Shown in pieces: positions 39,806 through 49,958 of a DNA stretch of 64,000 nt. Position numbers and translations under genes: made by a program. How positions within the stretch are numbered: position 1 is the first letter of the stretch; the number at the start of each line of letters is the position of its first letter. The DNA comes from Brachionus koreanus. Taxonomy: Eukaryota > Rotifera > Eurotatoria > Ploima > Brachionidae. The notes beneath the pieces were generated by a model. The model made no database searches. It worked only from the letters and a program-made list of their open reading frames with translations, and was not told the DNA's origin. Where the stretch lies: contig PJRA01000016.1 in assembly GCA_016987375.1 (NCBI GenBank), forward strand, positions 420,596-484,595. Reading direction: 5' to 3'.

Positions 39806-40004
39806 CACTCAAATGCCGTGGGAATTTTCCGACCCATTTTATTTGACTCTTTTTTTACTTTTTTTTTCAATGATAAAAAAAATTATATAATATTTTTTAT
39901 TTAAGATATGATTGAAAAAAATATATAATTGAAATTAATTGAATTTATTGAATAAAAAACAAAGAAAAAAAGTAACAAGAAGGGTTAAAAAGACTCTTTG
40001 AGTT
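39806..40004. repeat. Possible TTAA-bounded MITE (third group)
   Basis: Begins TTAACACTCAAATGCCGTGG (TTAA at 39802-39805) and ends ACTCTTTGAGTTTTAA (TTAA at 40005-40008). The inverted termini CACTCAAA / TTTGAGT match over about 7 bases. No second copy in the window, so the call rests on the ends and the TTAA flanks alone. Confidence 0.45.
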
Positions 40005-40405
40005 TTAAATTATTTTTATGATTTTAAAGCGTTATGAAAAGAGACGAGTAAGTCTCCATTCCAACCAGTCAAGGCTACGCCTTAATTATTTCTTAAATAC
40101 ATTCGTTAATTGATATTTTTTTAGTATGTATGTGCTAAATTTAATATTTCTACTTGTGGCAGATTTCGTCAATTTCTTAATTTAATTTTTCGATAAACAT
40201 CTAAGCTACTATGTTGGCATCAAATCTTTGGGTTTAAATAGACACCTTCTAAATTTGATAAAAAAACTTTTTAAACAACCGAACTTTCCAAGTTTTCCAA
40301 AATGAATCATCTTACCTACAGCTTTATAAAAACATAGTTGGCCTTTTTGTAGACGACCTTTGCATTTGGTATACCAATAAGTCAAAAAGAAAAATCAAAC
40401 AATTA

Positions 40406-41204
40406 ACGGGTGATGCATAAGTAAATGGACAAAAATTAAAAGCGAATATCTCAAAAAATAAAAATGATATTAAGTTCTGTTTTTTTTTCTGATGTAAAGA
40501 ATTTATTTTTCAATAGAATTATGATTTTCNNNNNNNNNNNNNNNNNNNNNNNNNNNNNNNNNNNNNNNNNNNNNNNNNNNNNNNNNNNNNNNNNNNNNNN
40601 NNNNNNNNNNNNNNNNNNNNNNNNNNNNNNNNNNNNNNNNNNNNNNNNNNNNNNNNNNNNNNNNNNNNNNNNNNNNNNNNNNNNNNNNNNNNNNNNNNNN
40701 NNNNNNNNNNNNNNNNNNNNNNNNNNNNNNNNNNNNNNNNNNNNNNNNNNNNNNNNNNNNNNNNNNNNNNNNNNNNNNNNNNNNNNNNNNNNNNNNNNNN
40801 NNNNNNNNNNNNNNNNNNNNNNNNNNNNNNNNNNNNNNNNNNNNNNNNNNNNNNNNNNNNNNNNNNNNNNNNNNNNNNNNNNNNNNNNNNNNNNNNNNNN
40901 NNNNNNNNNNNNNNNNNNNNNNNNNNNNNNNNNNNNNNNNNNNNNNNNNNNNNNNNNNNNNNNNNNNNNNNNNNNNNNNNNNNNNNNNNNNNNNNNNNNN
41001 NNNNNNNNNNNNNNNNNNNNNNNNNNNNNNNNNNNNNNNNNNNNNNNNNNNNNNNNNNCAGAAAGTCCCGTTTTAAAATTTTTTTTGCAATATTATAGCT
41101 AATCTTTAGCAGTTTATAAAAAAAATATATAGATGATCCCCTGATCATTTGCATGATCGGACAAGTTAACTTAACTTTTGTCCATTTACTTATGCATCAC
41201 CCGT
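40406..41204. mobile_element. Tc1/mariner-type element with TA target duplication (contains gap)
   Basis: Terminal inverted repeats of about 34 bases (40406-40439 and 41171-41204) differ at one position. Each begins ACGGGTGATGCATAAGTAAA and continues with TGGACAAAA. TA dinucleotides flank both ends (40404-40405, 41205-41206). Most of the interior is the N gap 40530-41058; the visible interior is AT-rich without an obvious transposase. A related right terminus ends the mariner at 57251. Confidence 0.85.
40530..41058. other. Assembly gap (529 N)
   Basis: Run of N entirely inside the Tc1/mariner-type element. Confidence 0.99.
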
Positions 41205-41925
41205 TACTACAAAAATTAGTTGACAATAAAGTCAAGTTGTGTAAAAAAATGAGGTTTTAAAACTAATAAATCGAAAACTTGCTACTCTGTCTTCACACCA
41301 GCAGTTCTGAGAACTTAGTTTATCTAGCAAATATCCTAACTAGAACTTTCTAGGTATTAAACTGGATCCTAAGCCAAAATGGAATCATCATCTAAGCGAT
41401 CATCAAAAAAGTCTCGTCTTAAGTCAACATTCTTTGAAAAATTAAAGAATTCAAATGGAAGAAGTCAATTACTTTAAACAAGACTCTTTACAAATCATTA
41501 ACAAGATCTGTCTTTGATTATTGTTTTATTATATTCCAATGCGGCAGCTGAAAAATTAAAAAACAAAAACCTATAGATTACTACAGAACAAAATTCTAAA
41601 GATTATTTAATTTATTTCATTTAAAACGATTGTTATTAATTATTTTTTAAAATAAAATAAAAAATGAGTTTTTGTGTATAAAACATTTTCAGTCATTTGA
41701 TTTCAGTCACTTTCAACAGTCAAGAATTCCAGACTTCAAATCTGATTAAAACAATTTTAAAATGAATGAATTAATCAATTTTTTTTTTATTTGAAATTTA
41801 TTTGACATGAAATTAATAAGAAATAAAATACATAAAATAAAACTTTTTTTTTATACACTTAAATCGGTAATTACGAAAATGAGAGAAAAAAATTTTAATT
41901 AAAAATTTAGGACAAAGAAAAAAAG

Positions 41926-43847
41926 CTATTTGCTATTTGAAATAGACTGATTGTTTTTGGAACTATTTGAATGATTGTAAAGACCTTGTGCCATTAGTTG
42001 AAGAGCTAGGCCGTTCTTGACTCCACTTGACTTTTTAATTTTAGCTCTCTTATTCTGAAACCATATTTTGATTTGTGACTCGTTTAAATTGAGCTCATTA
42101 GCCAAATATTGACGCTTCTCACCAGTTAAATATTTACACTTTTCAAATTCGTGTTTCAAACGCTGTAGCTGAGAACTGGTAAAAGCAGTTCTCGGTCGTT
42201 TGGAATGAGAAGCGTTCGAGTCATTGTCGTCAATGTCGTCCAAATCGTCATCGCTGTCCGCCTCACAGTTCTCATTCTCTTTGGGCCTAGGAGCGTTGAC
42301 TACGCTCAAAAATGGATTTGACTGTGACGGTGAGGCCAGCGAGAAAGACGAGTTAGATGATGACGAAGACGACGACGACTGACATGTCGTGTCTTTTCTA
42401 GCCTTAGTGCTGCTAACATTGTTGCTAATCGATTTTGCATGCGACTTGGGCTTCTTTTTTCTGTGCCTGGGACCTTAAATTTATGACAGGTAAGCCAAAT
42501 AAATACGATTCTTTTGATAATTAATTTCAAGCTTCACATATCTCTTTAGAGAGTAAGTTAATCAAACTTATTTGTTTTAGCTTATAATTAAAATTCAAAT
42601 AATTAAAGAGATAGATAAGATAAATGAAAAAAGCAACCGAGTTGTTTGAAAGTGTTTGTTTTTAATATGTAAATGACAGCTCGTTTGCCTAGCAAATTAA
42701 TCTAACCATGAGTTAGTTTATTATTATCGAGGTGTCTTGTGCATCCGAGTTCTGTGCTTCACTTAACTTATTGATTAGGGCAATTTGAATTAAAATTGAA
42801 TTTTCTCTTTCCTCTCTCTCTTTCTAATTTGTTATCTCTTAATCTCTATAAGCTCCGAATATTCAGCTCTCTTCTTATCATGAACAACACAAGCTTGCAA
42901 TAAATTAAATTCACATAGCTTACAATATGTTATCTATCCACATTAATGAGAGTTTAATTACAGTTAACTATTATCACCCGTAACAAAATACTTAATTGCT
43001 TTTTATATTAAAAACAATTATCTATTCTAGTAATCGAATTTCATGCCTTATTACAACCTCGATTATCCTAATAGCCCGAATAAAAAAAATTAATAAAAAA
43101 AAAAACGCTCAACTGACTCTGATAAGCCTTACCTGCACTTGGTCGATCCGAATAGCGTGTACAGTAGACCCAAGCCGGAAATTGAGTTGGTAGAGCAGTA
43201 TTTTCAATCTTTTTTTCCACTTGACTTTCACCATGTCCAGCATATTCATCCATTTTTTTGGTATTGTCATCTTTTTTGTCTGATTTTTTACCTGTTTGCA
43301 AGTTGACAATTTTGCCCGGAGTTATGGTCTCGTCCAGTTGACTTTTGGCCAATTTTTCCAACGAAGACAAAATACTAGCACTGTCATTAGTGGGTTCTTT
43401 TTTCTCTTCTTGTTCATTTGACGAGTTCATTGAGACCAGACGACAAATGTCGAATGTTCTCTGCAATTGATGCTGGTAATTTTGAATGAACTGCTCGACT
43501 AGATTGTTCTCGGTTTTGGCCTGGGGTTTTGGCGAGTCCAGACCCAGTATGTCAGAAATAAAAAACGAAGACTTTTTGGATGACTTTTCTTCAGTCTTTT
43601 CCTCATCTGAATATTTTTCGTTGCCAACATCGATCTCTTCGTCGTTCGTCTCTTTTCTGTCCTCTTCTCCTTCCGAGTCCTCGTCTGAATAAACCTGGTC
43701 TGATTTGAATTTCTTGCCAGTCGGCTCGTCGAACTGCTCGCTTCGTTTGCGCATAAACGAGCCTGTCATAAAATTGGAATAGTTGGCTGCCGCAGCCAGC
43801 GCTGCCAATGCCTGATACTTCAAAAATTGGTCTTCCAACTTAATCAT
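41926..43847 (-). CDS. en: Engrailed homeobox transcription factor
   Basis: Homeodomain repressor acting in segment or boundary and neural patterning in bilaterians. Exons 43133-43847 and 41926-42473 join (codon split after its first base) across a 659-base intron, giving 420 aa. All five engrailed homology regions appear in order: EH1 FFISDIL (95-101, Groucho binding), EH2 [17 protein letters not shown] (223-239, Pbx/Exd contact), EH3 [10 protein letters not shown] spanning the splice, the EH4 homeodomain (about 329-388; WFQNKRAK with Gln50 and Asn51), and EH5 [13 protein letters not shown]. An acidic linker ([15 protein letters not shown]) precedes the homeodomain and a Ser tract lies at about 271-278. 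The intron before EH3 is at a place where I would expect one in engrailed genes. The ATG at 43847 gives [10 protein letters not shown] and is preceded by an acceptor-like TTTTTAATAG. Confidence 0.96.
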
Positions 43848-44620
43848 TGTTCTATTAAAAAACAAACAAATATAATTTTTTCTTTCTTAAATTTTATTTA
43901 AGCAAACAATAAAAGAAAAATATGCTCATATAGCAAAAAAAAAAACAAAAAGAAAAAAAAGAAAAAATAATAAACTATAAGTAAATATAAAGAATTTTTT
44001 TATCTCTCATTGGTTGTTTATGTACAAATATTTTGATTTGCTAGAAATAAAATACAACAAAATAAATTTAATAAATGCATCATTTGAGCCAATTATACTT
44101 TTCCAATTTTAATTAATTTCAAATGAAATAAAAAAGTGATAACTGAAAATTTAATTTATCTTTCTTTTCTTTTTTTCTTTTTTTCAAATTAGAGAGAAAG
44201 TTAATTAAAATTTTTCCCAAAAAAATAAACGATTTTTGACACCTAATAAGCTATTTTTCGGCTTAGAGTGTCATTTTCATGATTTGCTATGTTTATTTGC
44301 AGGGGTGTTCAAGCGCATTCAAATTAAACTAAATATTGTATTTTATACCAAATAAAAAAAAAAGAAAAAAAACTCTCAATTAAAATAAAATTTGCTTTAA
44401 GTTTTATAAAAATTATACACAAATTAAATTAAGCTAATCAATTTTGTTGAGTATTAAATGATTAAATCAAATCAATAAGACAAATATTTAGACTTGGTGA
44501 AGGCAGTTATATTGCAATAAAGGTTCCATGCTTTATTTGAACAAGTGTAATTAGTAGTAGTGTTTTTTTGAGCAAAGAGTCATTTGATTTCTTAGTAACT
44601 ATTTTAATTCTTGGACTACG
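43848..44620. other. Engrailed upstream flank
   Basis: AT-rich with A-runs; presumed to hold control sequence for engrailed, but no specific element can be named. Confidence 0.4.
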
Positions 44621-44693
44621 CTCTTGTAGCCGGAACTGAGTGGGGATTTGATTGATGTCGGATGTTCGAACCACTTCACCACCAGACCGGCAG
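44621..44693 (-). repeat. tRNA-like (SINE-derived) relic
   Basis: The minus strand carries a perfect polymerase III box A (TGGTGAAGTGG) followed by ACATCCGACATCAATC, in the style of a tRNA anticodon arm, and a decayed box B region (CAGTTCCGGCTAC). It differs from the 12.1 and 58.1 kb SINE. Abuts the TTAA element at 44712. Confidence 0.5.
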
Positions 44694-44711
44694 TTATAAT
44701 ATAGAAATTAA

Positions 44712-44933
44712 CACTAAAAGCTCCAAACAAGTCAAATGACTCGTTTAAAAAAAATTTTTAAATCCTCGTATCTTTTGAATAGATTTTTCTCAAATGAATA
44801 TATCTTTTTTGATTTAAGTAGATTTTAAAATATTATTTAAAAAATGATATAAATTTAAAAATTTATTATAGTTTTTTTTTATAATATATTTTTGAATAAA
44901 AAAAAAGCGAAAAAATGCTTGGTGCTTCTAGTG
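44712..44933 (+). repeat. TTAA-flanked MITE, family PB2, copy 1
   Basis: 222 bases from CACTAAAAGCTCCAA to TTGGTGCTTCTAGTG, with perfect TTAA at 44708-44711 and 44934-44937. No ORF. The reverse-oriented copy at 63115-63358 is similar over its whole length. Confidence 0.8.
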
Positions 44934-45015
44934 TTAATTGCTTTTTTGTACAGTTGAAAGTACTATTACGTAATCAGCACTAATGTTAGATTAAAAATTT
45001 ATCAACTAATTTAAT

Positions 45016-45129
45016 TAGTGTTGGGTACCGTCTGTGAGGGTTACTGGACCGTCAAATCGTTAATTTTTTATGTACATGGCCATCAAAACCGGCAACACCA
45101 ATTACCCTCACAGACGGCACCTAACACTA
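45016..45129. repeat. Foldback element with near-perfect arms
   Basis: The arms TAGTGTTGGGTACCGTCTGT and, inverted from the other end, TAGTGTTAGGTGCCGTCTGT continue as GAGGGT with 2 mismatches over about 27 bases. They enclose about 60 bases, and the similarity extends outward (TTTAAT on both sides). Transcribed, it would make a strong hairpin. Confidence 0.75.
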
Positions 45130-45142
45130 GATTAAATAACTT

Positions 45143-45222
45143 ATTTCATCAAATAGAAGAAACTTACTAGGGTTTGAACTAGTAACTCTTTGATTACCGA
45201 ACTTTATTTTATTTGATGAAAT
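45143..45222 (-). repeat. Small foldback enclosing a tRNA 3'-half-like sequence
   Basis: Perfect 13-base inverted arms ATTTCATCAAATA (45143-45155) and TATTTGATGAAAT (45210-45222) enclose, on the minus strand, GGTAATCAAAGAGTTACTAG and then TTCAAACCCTAGTA, which resembles a tRNA anticodon arm plus T arm. No intact box A is visible. Confidence 0.45.
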
Positions 45223-46711
45223 CAAACGAATAAACATTGATGATCAGATTCAACAGAATTAAAAATAAGAAAAATGAAAAAATGACCACGCGAATTATGA
45301 TCCCAAAGTTAGCTTTTTCATTGTTCATAGACTTTAGCCTATTTCAGAAACATATTTTTTGTTTGATAGCATTTAATTTACTTTCAACTTTGTTTAATTA
45401 TTAATAAATAATAAATTGTAACCTATATTTTTTATTCAAAATAAAAATTTAATCAATTATCATTCTCAAGATGATGGTCATAAAGTTAGATTTTTGTTGA
45501 GTCATTATTAAGTTTAATTATCAAAGGATACAAAGAGAGATCTGATGTGTGCGCGCATTTTATTTATTTTTATTTCAAAAATCTCTTGAATATTGTTGAC
45601 AGATTAGTATTGAATGAGAGGAGCAGGTCAAACACGCTATCAGTGCGTTTAATCAATCAATCGCATGGAATATATCTCATGCTCGATTTTGAAACAAAAA
45701 ATCTTTATCCTATCTAAAACTAATTTGTCTAAATTTTAACTAAAAGGTATGAAATTAATTAAAAACCTATGGAGAATAAAATAAACAAAAAATATGGTTT
45801 ATTTAAGCAAATCTTTAAATTTGATCTTTAATAGCCATTACAAATTAGATCTAAAATATTTAAACTAGATAATTTAGCTTAGAATAAATCCTTGATTAAA
45901 TTTATATATCTATTTTATTTTTGTTTTTCAAATATGCCGCGTTGATTATTTTGATTTAATAAAATTATTGAGACAAAATGGGGACATTGAACATTCAGAA
46001 AAGTATAGAGACAAAAAACTGATAATTCACTACTTACTTAGTTGTGAGGGTTTTGGTGAAAATTGACGAAGAGCTGGACCAAATTAAGACAATCAAATTT
46101 GATATTAATTTTTATTTTTGTTATTACAATATCAATTTGAAATAAAAAATAAAAAACGTCTATTTAAAATCGATAAAATTAAACAGGTATGTTTTTTTTT
46201 TCTTTAATTTAATGAAAGTTTGATATATTTTAAAAAATCAATTTTATCTATTGCTTAAATTAAATTAAAGCCAATTTAATTAATTGAAAAATATTTGAAA
46301 TTTTTGAGCACTTTATTGTTTGGTTAATTTATAGAATTTTATCTTTTATGATTTTTTTTCCAATTAAATTTATAATTTAAAGAGCTTGAACAATTTTGTT
46401 TGATTTTTGACAGACAAATTTTGTGATATCTTAAATTCTTAATTTAAAAATAAATTGTTTGCATTATGATATTACACAATCAATATTAGGATACTTTTGT
46501 ACGCTTAGAAATAATCATAAATTTAAAAAGTGCTTTTCATTCTTCAGACAATATCCAGTTGGTTCAAATCCATATCCTCCAGAAGACCTAACTATTTCTA
46601 TCTCAGCGGGGTTGTTAATGGGTCCAGCGAAATGAATAAAAAATACAAAATAAATTTAAACTAAATTAATCTAGATTGTTTTTTTTTAAATTTTAATTTT
46701 TTTCCTTATTC
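45223..46711. other. Intergenic stretch
   Basis: AT-rich; no gene. A lone box B-like GGTTCAAATCC occurs at about 46562 without a matching box A. Confidence 0.4.
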
Positions 46712-47995
46712 TCTCCTTGTGGAGCATAGAGTCATTACTTTTAATTTCCACTCAAGTCGATCTATCGCCTTCACCCTTGCTTCTCCCCATGTCATTCGGT
46801 GAGCTCTTTCATGATTGTTGACATTCATGTTACTGCTGGTCTTTCTACCTTTCGTCGCCTTTGGGGTGTTCACTAAAGAGACTAAAGAGCTTTTTTGCTA
46901 TTCTTTTTTCTTACATTCTAAGTACATGCCCAAGCCATCACAATCTTTTGTATTTAATGCATTGACTTAATGGCCCTGAACTTGTTCTTTTGTATAGTTC
47001 AGTATTTGACAGTGTCTCAGGCCCGTGTATCCCAAGAATACTTCGTAGGCTTCCAGCATGAAAGGTTTCAGACTTCTTTTATCAGATTCACACATTTCCC
47101 AGCATTTGTTTCCGTACATCAGTGTTGCTTTTACTATAGTGTTTTAAAGTTTGAGTTTTGTTTCCTTGCCATAGCTAGTTGATTTCCATGCTGGTAGGAA
47201 TCTAGCAAAGGTAATAATCTTTGCTTAAGCAAATTTTTTCTTAATGTCTCTTGTGCTCTCATTGATGTACTGATAATGCTTTCTAAGTATGTAAATTCGC
47301 TAACACACTAGACTTGTGAATCATCAATGGTGATCAGGGTATCCAATTTAGTGTTTATGCCCATAACGTTCGTTTTGGCTACATTTATTTCGAGTTCAGT
47401 TGGTTTAGCGTTGCTCGCCAGATCTTGTGTCTTCATATGCATATGTTCTTCTGTACTAGATATTAACATCAGATCATCCGCAAAACTAAGACTAAGACTA
47501 AGTTTGAAGACTAAGATCCGCAAAGTCTTAGTCTTCAAACTTTGTTGTTAACCCCTATTGTATATCCCTCGCACTGACAGTTGTTTTCTTCATTACTTAA
47601 TCAATCACTATTAGCAATAGTATCGGAGAGAGAGCGCACCCTTGCCTCAGTCCTGTACAAACTTTGAAGCTCTCAGATTGCTCTTTTTCCAGAATCACAC
47701 TACACTCGAATTTCTCGTGGAAGAGTTTTTTCAAGTTAACTATTTTCTGTGGTAAACCATACGATCTTAGTATGGCCACAGGGCTATGTTGTCAAAGGCT
47801 TTTTTGAAATCAATGAAGTTAAGATACAGGGGGCTGTTTCTTTCAATGCTTTGCTCTATGATGTTCCTAAGTGCAAATATCTGGTCTATGCATCCTCTCC
47901 TTCGTCTAAATTCTGCTTGTTCTTCTCTGAGTGTAACATCCAAAGAGTTTCTGATTCTTTCCAGAATTATGAAATATTTTTTTGACATTGAAAAA
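46712..47995 (-). mobile_element. LINE (non-LTR retrotransposon) RT to C-terminus, decayed
   Basis: Minus-strand frames in order: RRRRGCIDQIFALRNIIEQS, then NFIDFKKAFDN (RT motif A), LRSYGLPQKIVNLKKLFHEK, VCTGLRQGCALSPILLLIVI, the catalytic FADDLMLISSTEEHM, NTKLDTLITIDD, a WLGHVLRM-type block near 46920, and a final WGEARVKAIDRLEW near 46770. This is the order of RT finger, palm and thumb and the C-terminal segment of endonuclease-type LINEs. Stops and frame changes make it inactive, and the endonuclease half is absent. Same family as 1-170 and 28820-29155. Confidence 0.85.
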
Positions 47996-48053
47996 TTGTT
48001 TTAAATTTTTAAAATTACATTCCAAAATAAAAAAAAAAATTTTTCTTAAGGTC

Positions 48054-48110
48054 AAAAAATTGTTCTGCAAAATGTATCAACTGATACAAAGTTTGTATCA
48101 TCCAAATTTA
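48054..48110. repeat. Half copy of foldback family 3
   Basis: AAAATTGTTCTGCAAAATG followed by GATACAAAGTTTGTATC matches, inverted, the right arm of the element at 16271-16378. Confidence 0.5.
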
Positions 48111-48381
48111 GATTGTGTAAAATCTCTGCTATTTAATTTTAATAATTTTCTTATGCATTTCTACTGTTTGCACTATAGCAAAGTTTTTTCACTTACATAC
48201 AGAGACTGTATAAAAGCTACCCTCCTTGTGGTCATGTCCAAGGCTCTCCTTCTACACTTACAAATAGTTATTTTTTTAAATACGAATTCAATATTGAATA
48301 AAAGTTTACTAAAATAGAGTAATCTACTTTAAAAACATGTCAATCAATTGGGATAAATACGTTATTAGACCAATTCATGCG

Positions 48382-48494
48382 ATTTGTTATAAAAGCATGT
48401 GTTACATGTGCACTAAAGTCAATGCAAAAACCCACACTCATTATCAGCTCTATCATGGTAATTGAGCTTAGAGAAAGACCCAATAAGTGCATAA
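48382..48494 (-). pseudogene. Duplicated fragment of the patched-related gene (piece A)
   Basis: 113 bases nearly identical to 52592-52704 and in the same orientation, encoding the segment around SITMIELIMSVGFCIDF. It has one visible base difference and breaks off abruptly on both sides, so it cannot encode a protein. Confidence 0.85.
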
Positions 48495-48574
48495 GAGAAA
48501 AATCTAAATTCCATAACAAATTTTGCATTCAAAAAAAATAAATTATTAAAAACAATAAAAATAAAAATTGATTA

Positions 48575-48791
48575 AAAACTATTATTAAAAAAAAAAAGAA
48601 GGATAAATCATTAAACTAAACTTTTATTTTATCAATTAAAAAAAAAATAAAATTCGAAAACTAAATATGAAATCTATATCTAAAAATTAATAATGCTTGA
48701 AATTTTAATTGAATTGATTGAATTTTTATAATTCAATTTTTGATGCAGTGTCACTCAAAGCTATGGCCATGTAAGCATCACCGTTTGGTGT
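48575..48791 (-). pseudogene. Duplicated 3' end of the CAP-like secreted gene (piece B)
   Basis: About 217 bases that look identical to 49808-50024, covering the last 22 codons, the stop and the 3' flank of the secreted protein gene, in the same orientation. Confidence 0.9.
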
Positions 48792-48793
48792 TT

Positions 48794-49056
48794 TTTCACT
48801 ACTAGGCTTTTCAAAATCTTATATATTTAAGTCTTTTTTCAAAACAATGATTATTTTGATGAGTCTTGGAATGCTTAATTCATTGCTTTTTTTGCCTGCA
48901 TTGTTGTCTTTGATCGGTCCCAATTGGCCCGTGCACAAAGAATCCGAATCGTGTCAAAACAATGAAGAAGAAATGGTTCATCTAAATGGATCAAAAGTTA
49001 ATGAAGCTGTTTAAGTTTTGTTTTTGCTGTTTGATGTTATTGTTAAAGCTTTTTTT
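48794..49056 (+). pseudogene. Inverted duplicate of the patched-related gene's 3' end (piece C)
   Basis: About 263 bases matching the reverse complement of 52238-52500, with a few differences, mostly in the 3' flank. It keeps the frame for the last 70-odd residues (SLLGFSKSYIFKSFF to SKVNEAV and stop) but has no start or upstream exons. It abuts piece B, with opposite orientation. Confidence 0.88.
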
Positions 49057-49665
49057 ATTTTTTGTTTTATAAAATTTAAAAAATATAAAATTTTTGAAAG
49101 ATTTTGACCAATTAAGTAAGTAAGTAAAATTTAATTAAATAATTATTAGTGTATTTGATTTTTAAGAAAAATTTTGAATTAAAAACTGATAAAACTGAGC
49201 AAATATTTTACACAGATTTATATGAAAAATTTTATACAGATCATTAAATTATAAACATTAGAGTTTTTTTTCTCAAAGTTATTTTATTGATTTAAATTCT
49301 TTTTAAAATAGGTAAAAAATCTCTACAGGTAAAGTCTAATTAGCGATATAATTTTTAGTAAATGATTTCGTTTATAGAATACACAAGCACAACTTAAAAA
49401 TAGAATATAAATTTTTTTAATTTTAGACATGCTTTTAATTCTTCAATCAATACAAATGTTGATATATTATATAACTAAATTGTTAAATTTGAAATTTTTA
49501 TTAATAACCAATCGGATTTTCTATTGTTATTGACTAAAGAAGAAAAATTATTATTCTTAAAGAAGACTAAAAAAAATATTGGAAGGAGTCTAAATCAAAA
49601 AACTAAAAAATAATTAAAACGCTTAAGAATTTTTGTTTTTTAAAATAAGAGAGGCAAATTTAGCA
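49057..49665. other. AT-rich spacer
   Basis: No gene or repeat recognised. Confidence 0.45.
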
Positions 49666-49790
49666 GGCAAAATGAAAATAATTTTACATTTTCATATTTT
49701 TAGATTTTTTGTGCAATTTTTCAGAGAATTAAAAAAACACTCTCAAATTATTTGGTAAACAAAATTAAAATTAAAAATTTTTCTTAAATA
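49666..49790. repeat. MITE with long inverted repeats, truncated copy 3
   Basis: Starts GGCAAAATGAAAATAATTTT like the copies at 3048 and 33932, but stops after about 125 bases near the 3' flank of the secreted protein gene. The right inverted arm is missing. Confidence 0.75.
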
Positions 49791-49958
49791 AAAAAAATAA
49801 ATTAATCAAAACTATTATTAAAAAAAAAAAGAAGGATAAATCATTAAACTAAACTTTTATTTTATCAATTAAAAAAAAAATAAAATTCGAAAACTAAATA
49901 TGAAATCTATATCTAAAAATTAATAATGCTTGAAATTTTAATTGAATTGATTGAATTT

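Larger units (their letters stand above)
40110..41760 (+). mobile_element. Degenerate LINE split by a Tc1/mariner insertion
   Basis: Upstream of 40405 the plus strand reads VGLFVDDLCIWYTNKSKRKI (RT catalytic box VDDL). Directly after the inserted element it resumes with a lysine-rich LQKLVDNKVKLC. Further on come YLGIKLDPKPKWNHHLSDH (about 41350) and a stretch ending QNKILKIIY, the usual order downstream of a LINE RT. Stops and frameshifts are frequent. It is unlike the LINE families at 17.9 and 46.7 kb. Confidence 0.65.

Noticed and set aside
46562..46572. Box B-like GGTTCAAATCC
   Set aside because: No box A at tRNA spacing upstream and no cloverleaf potential seen; a lone 11-base match is not enough.
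48794..49018. Open frame on the plus strand encoding a patched-like C-terminus
   Set aside because: It is an inverted duplicate fragment of the 52.3-55.0 kb gene with no start or upstream exons, so it is listed as a pseudogene fragment.
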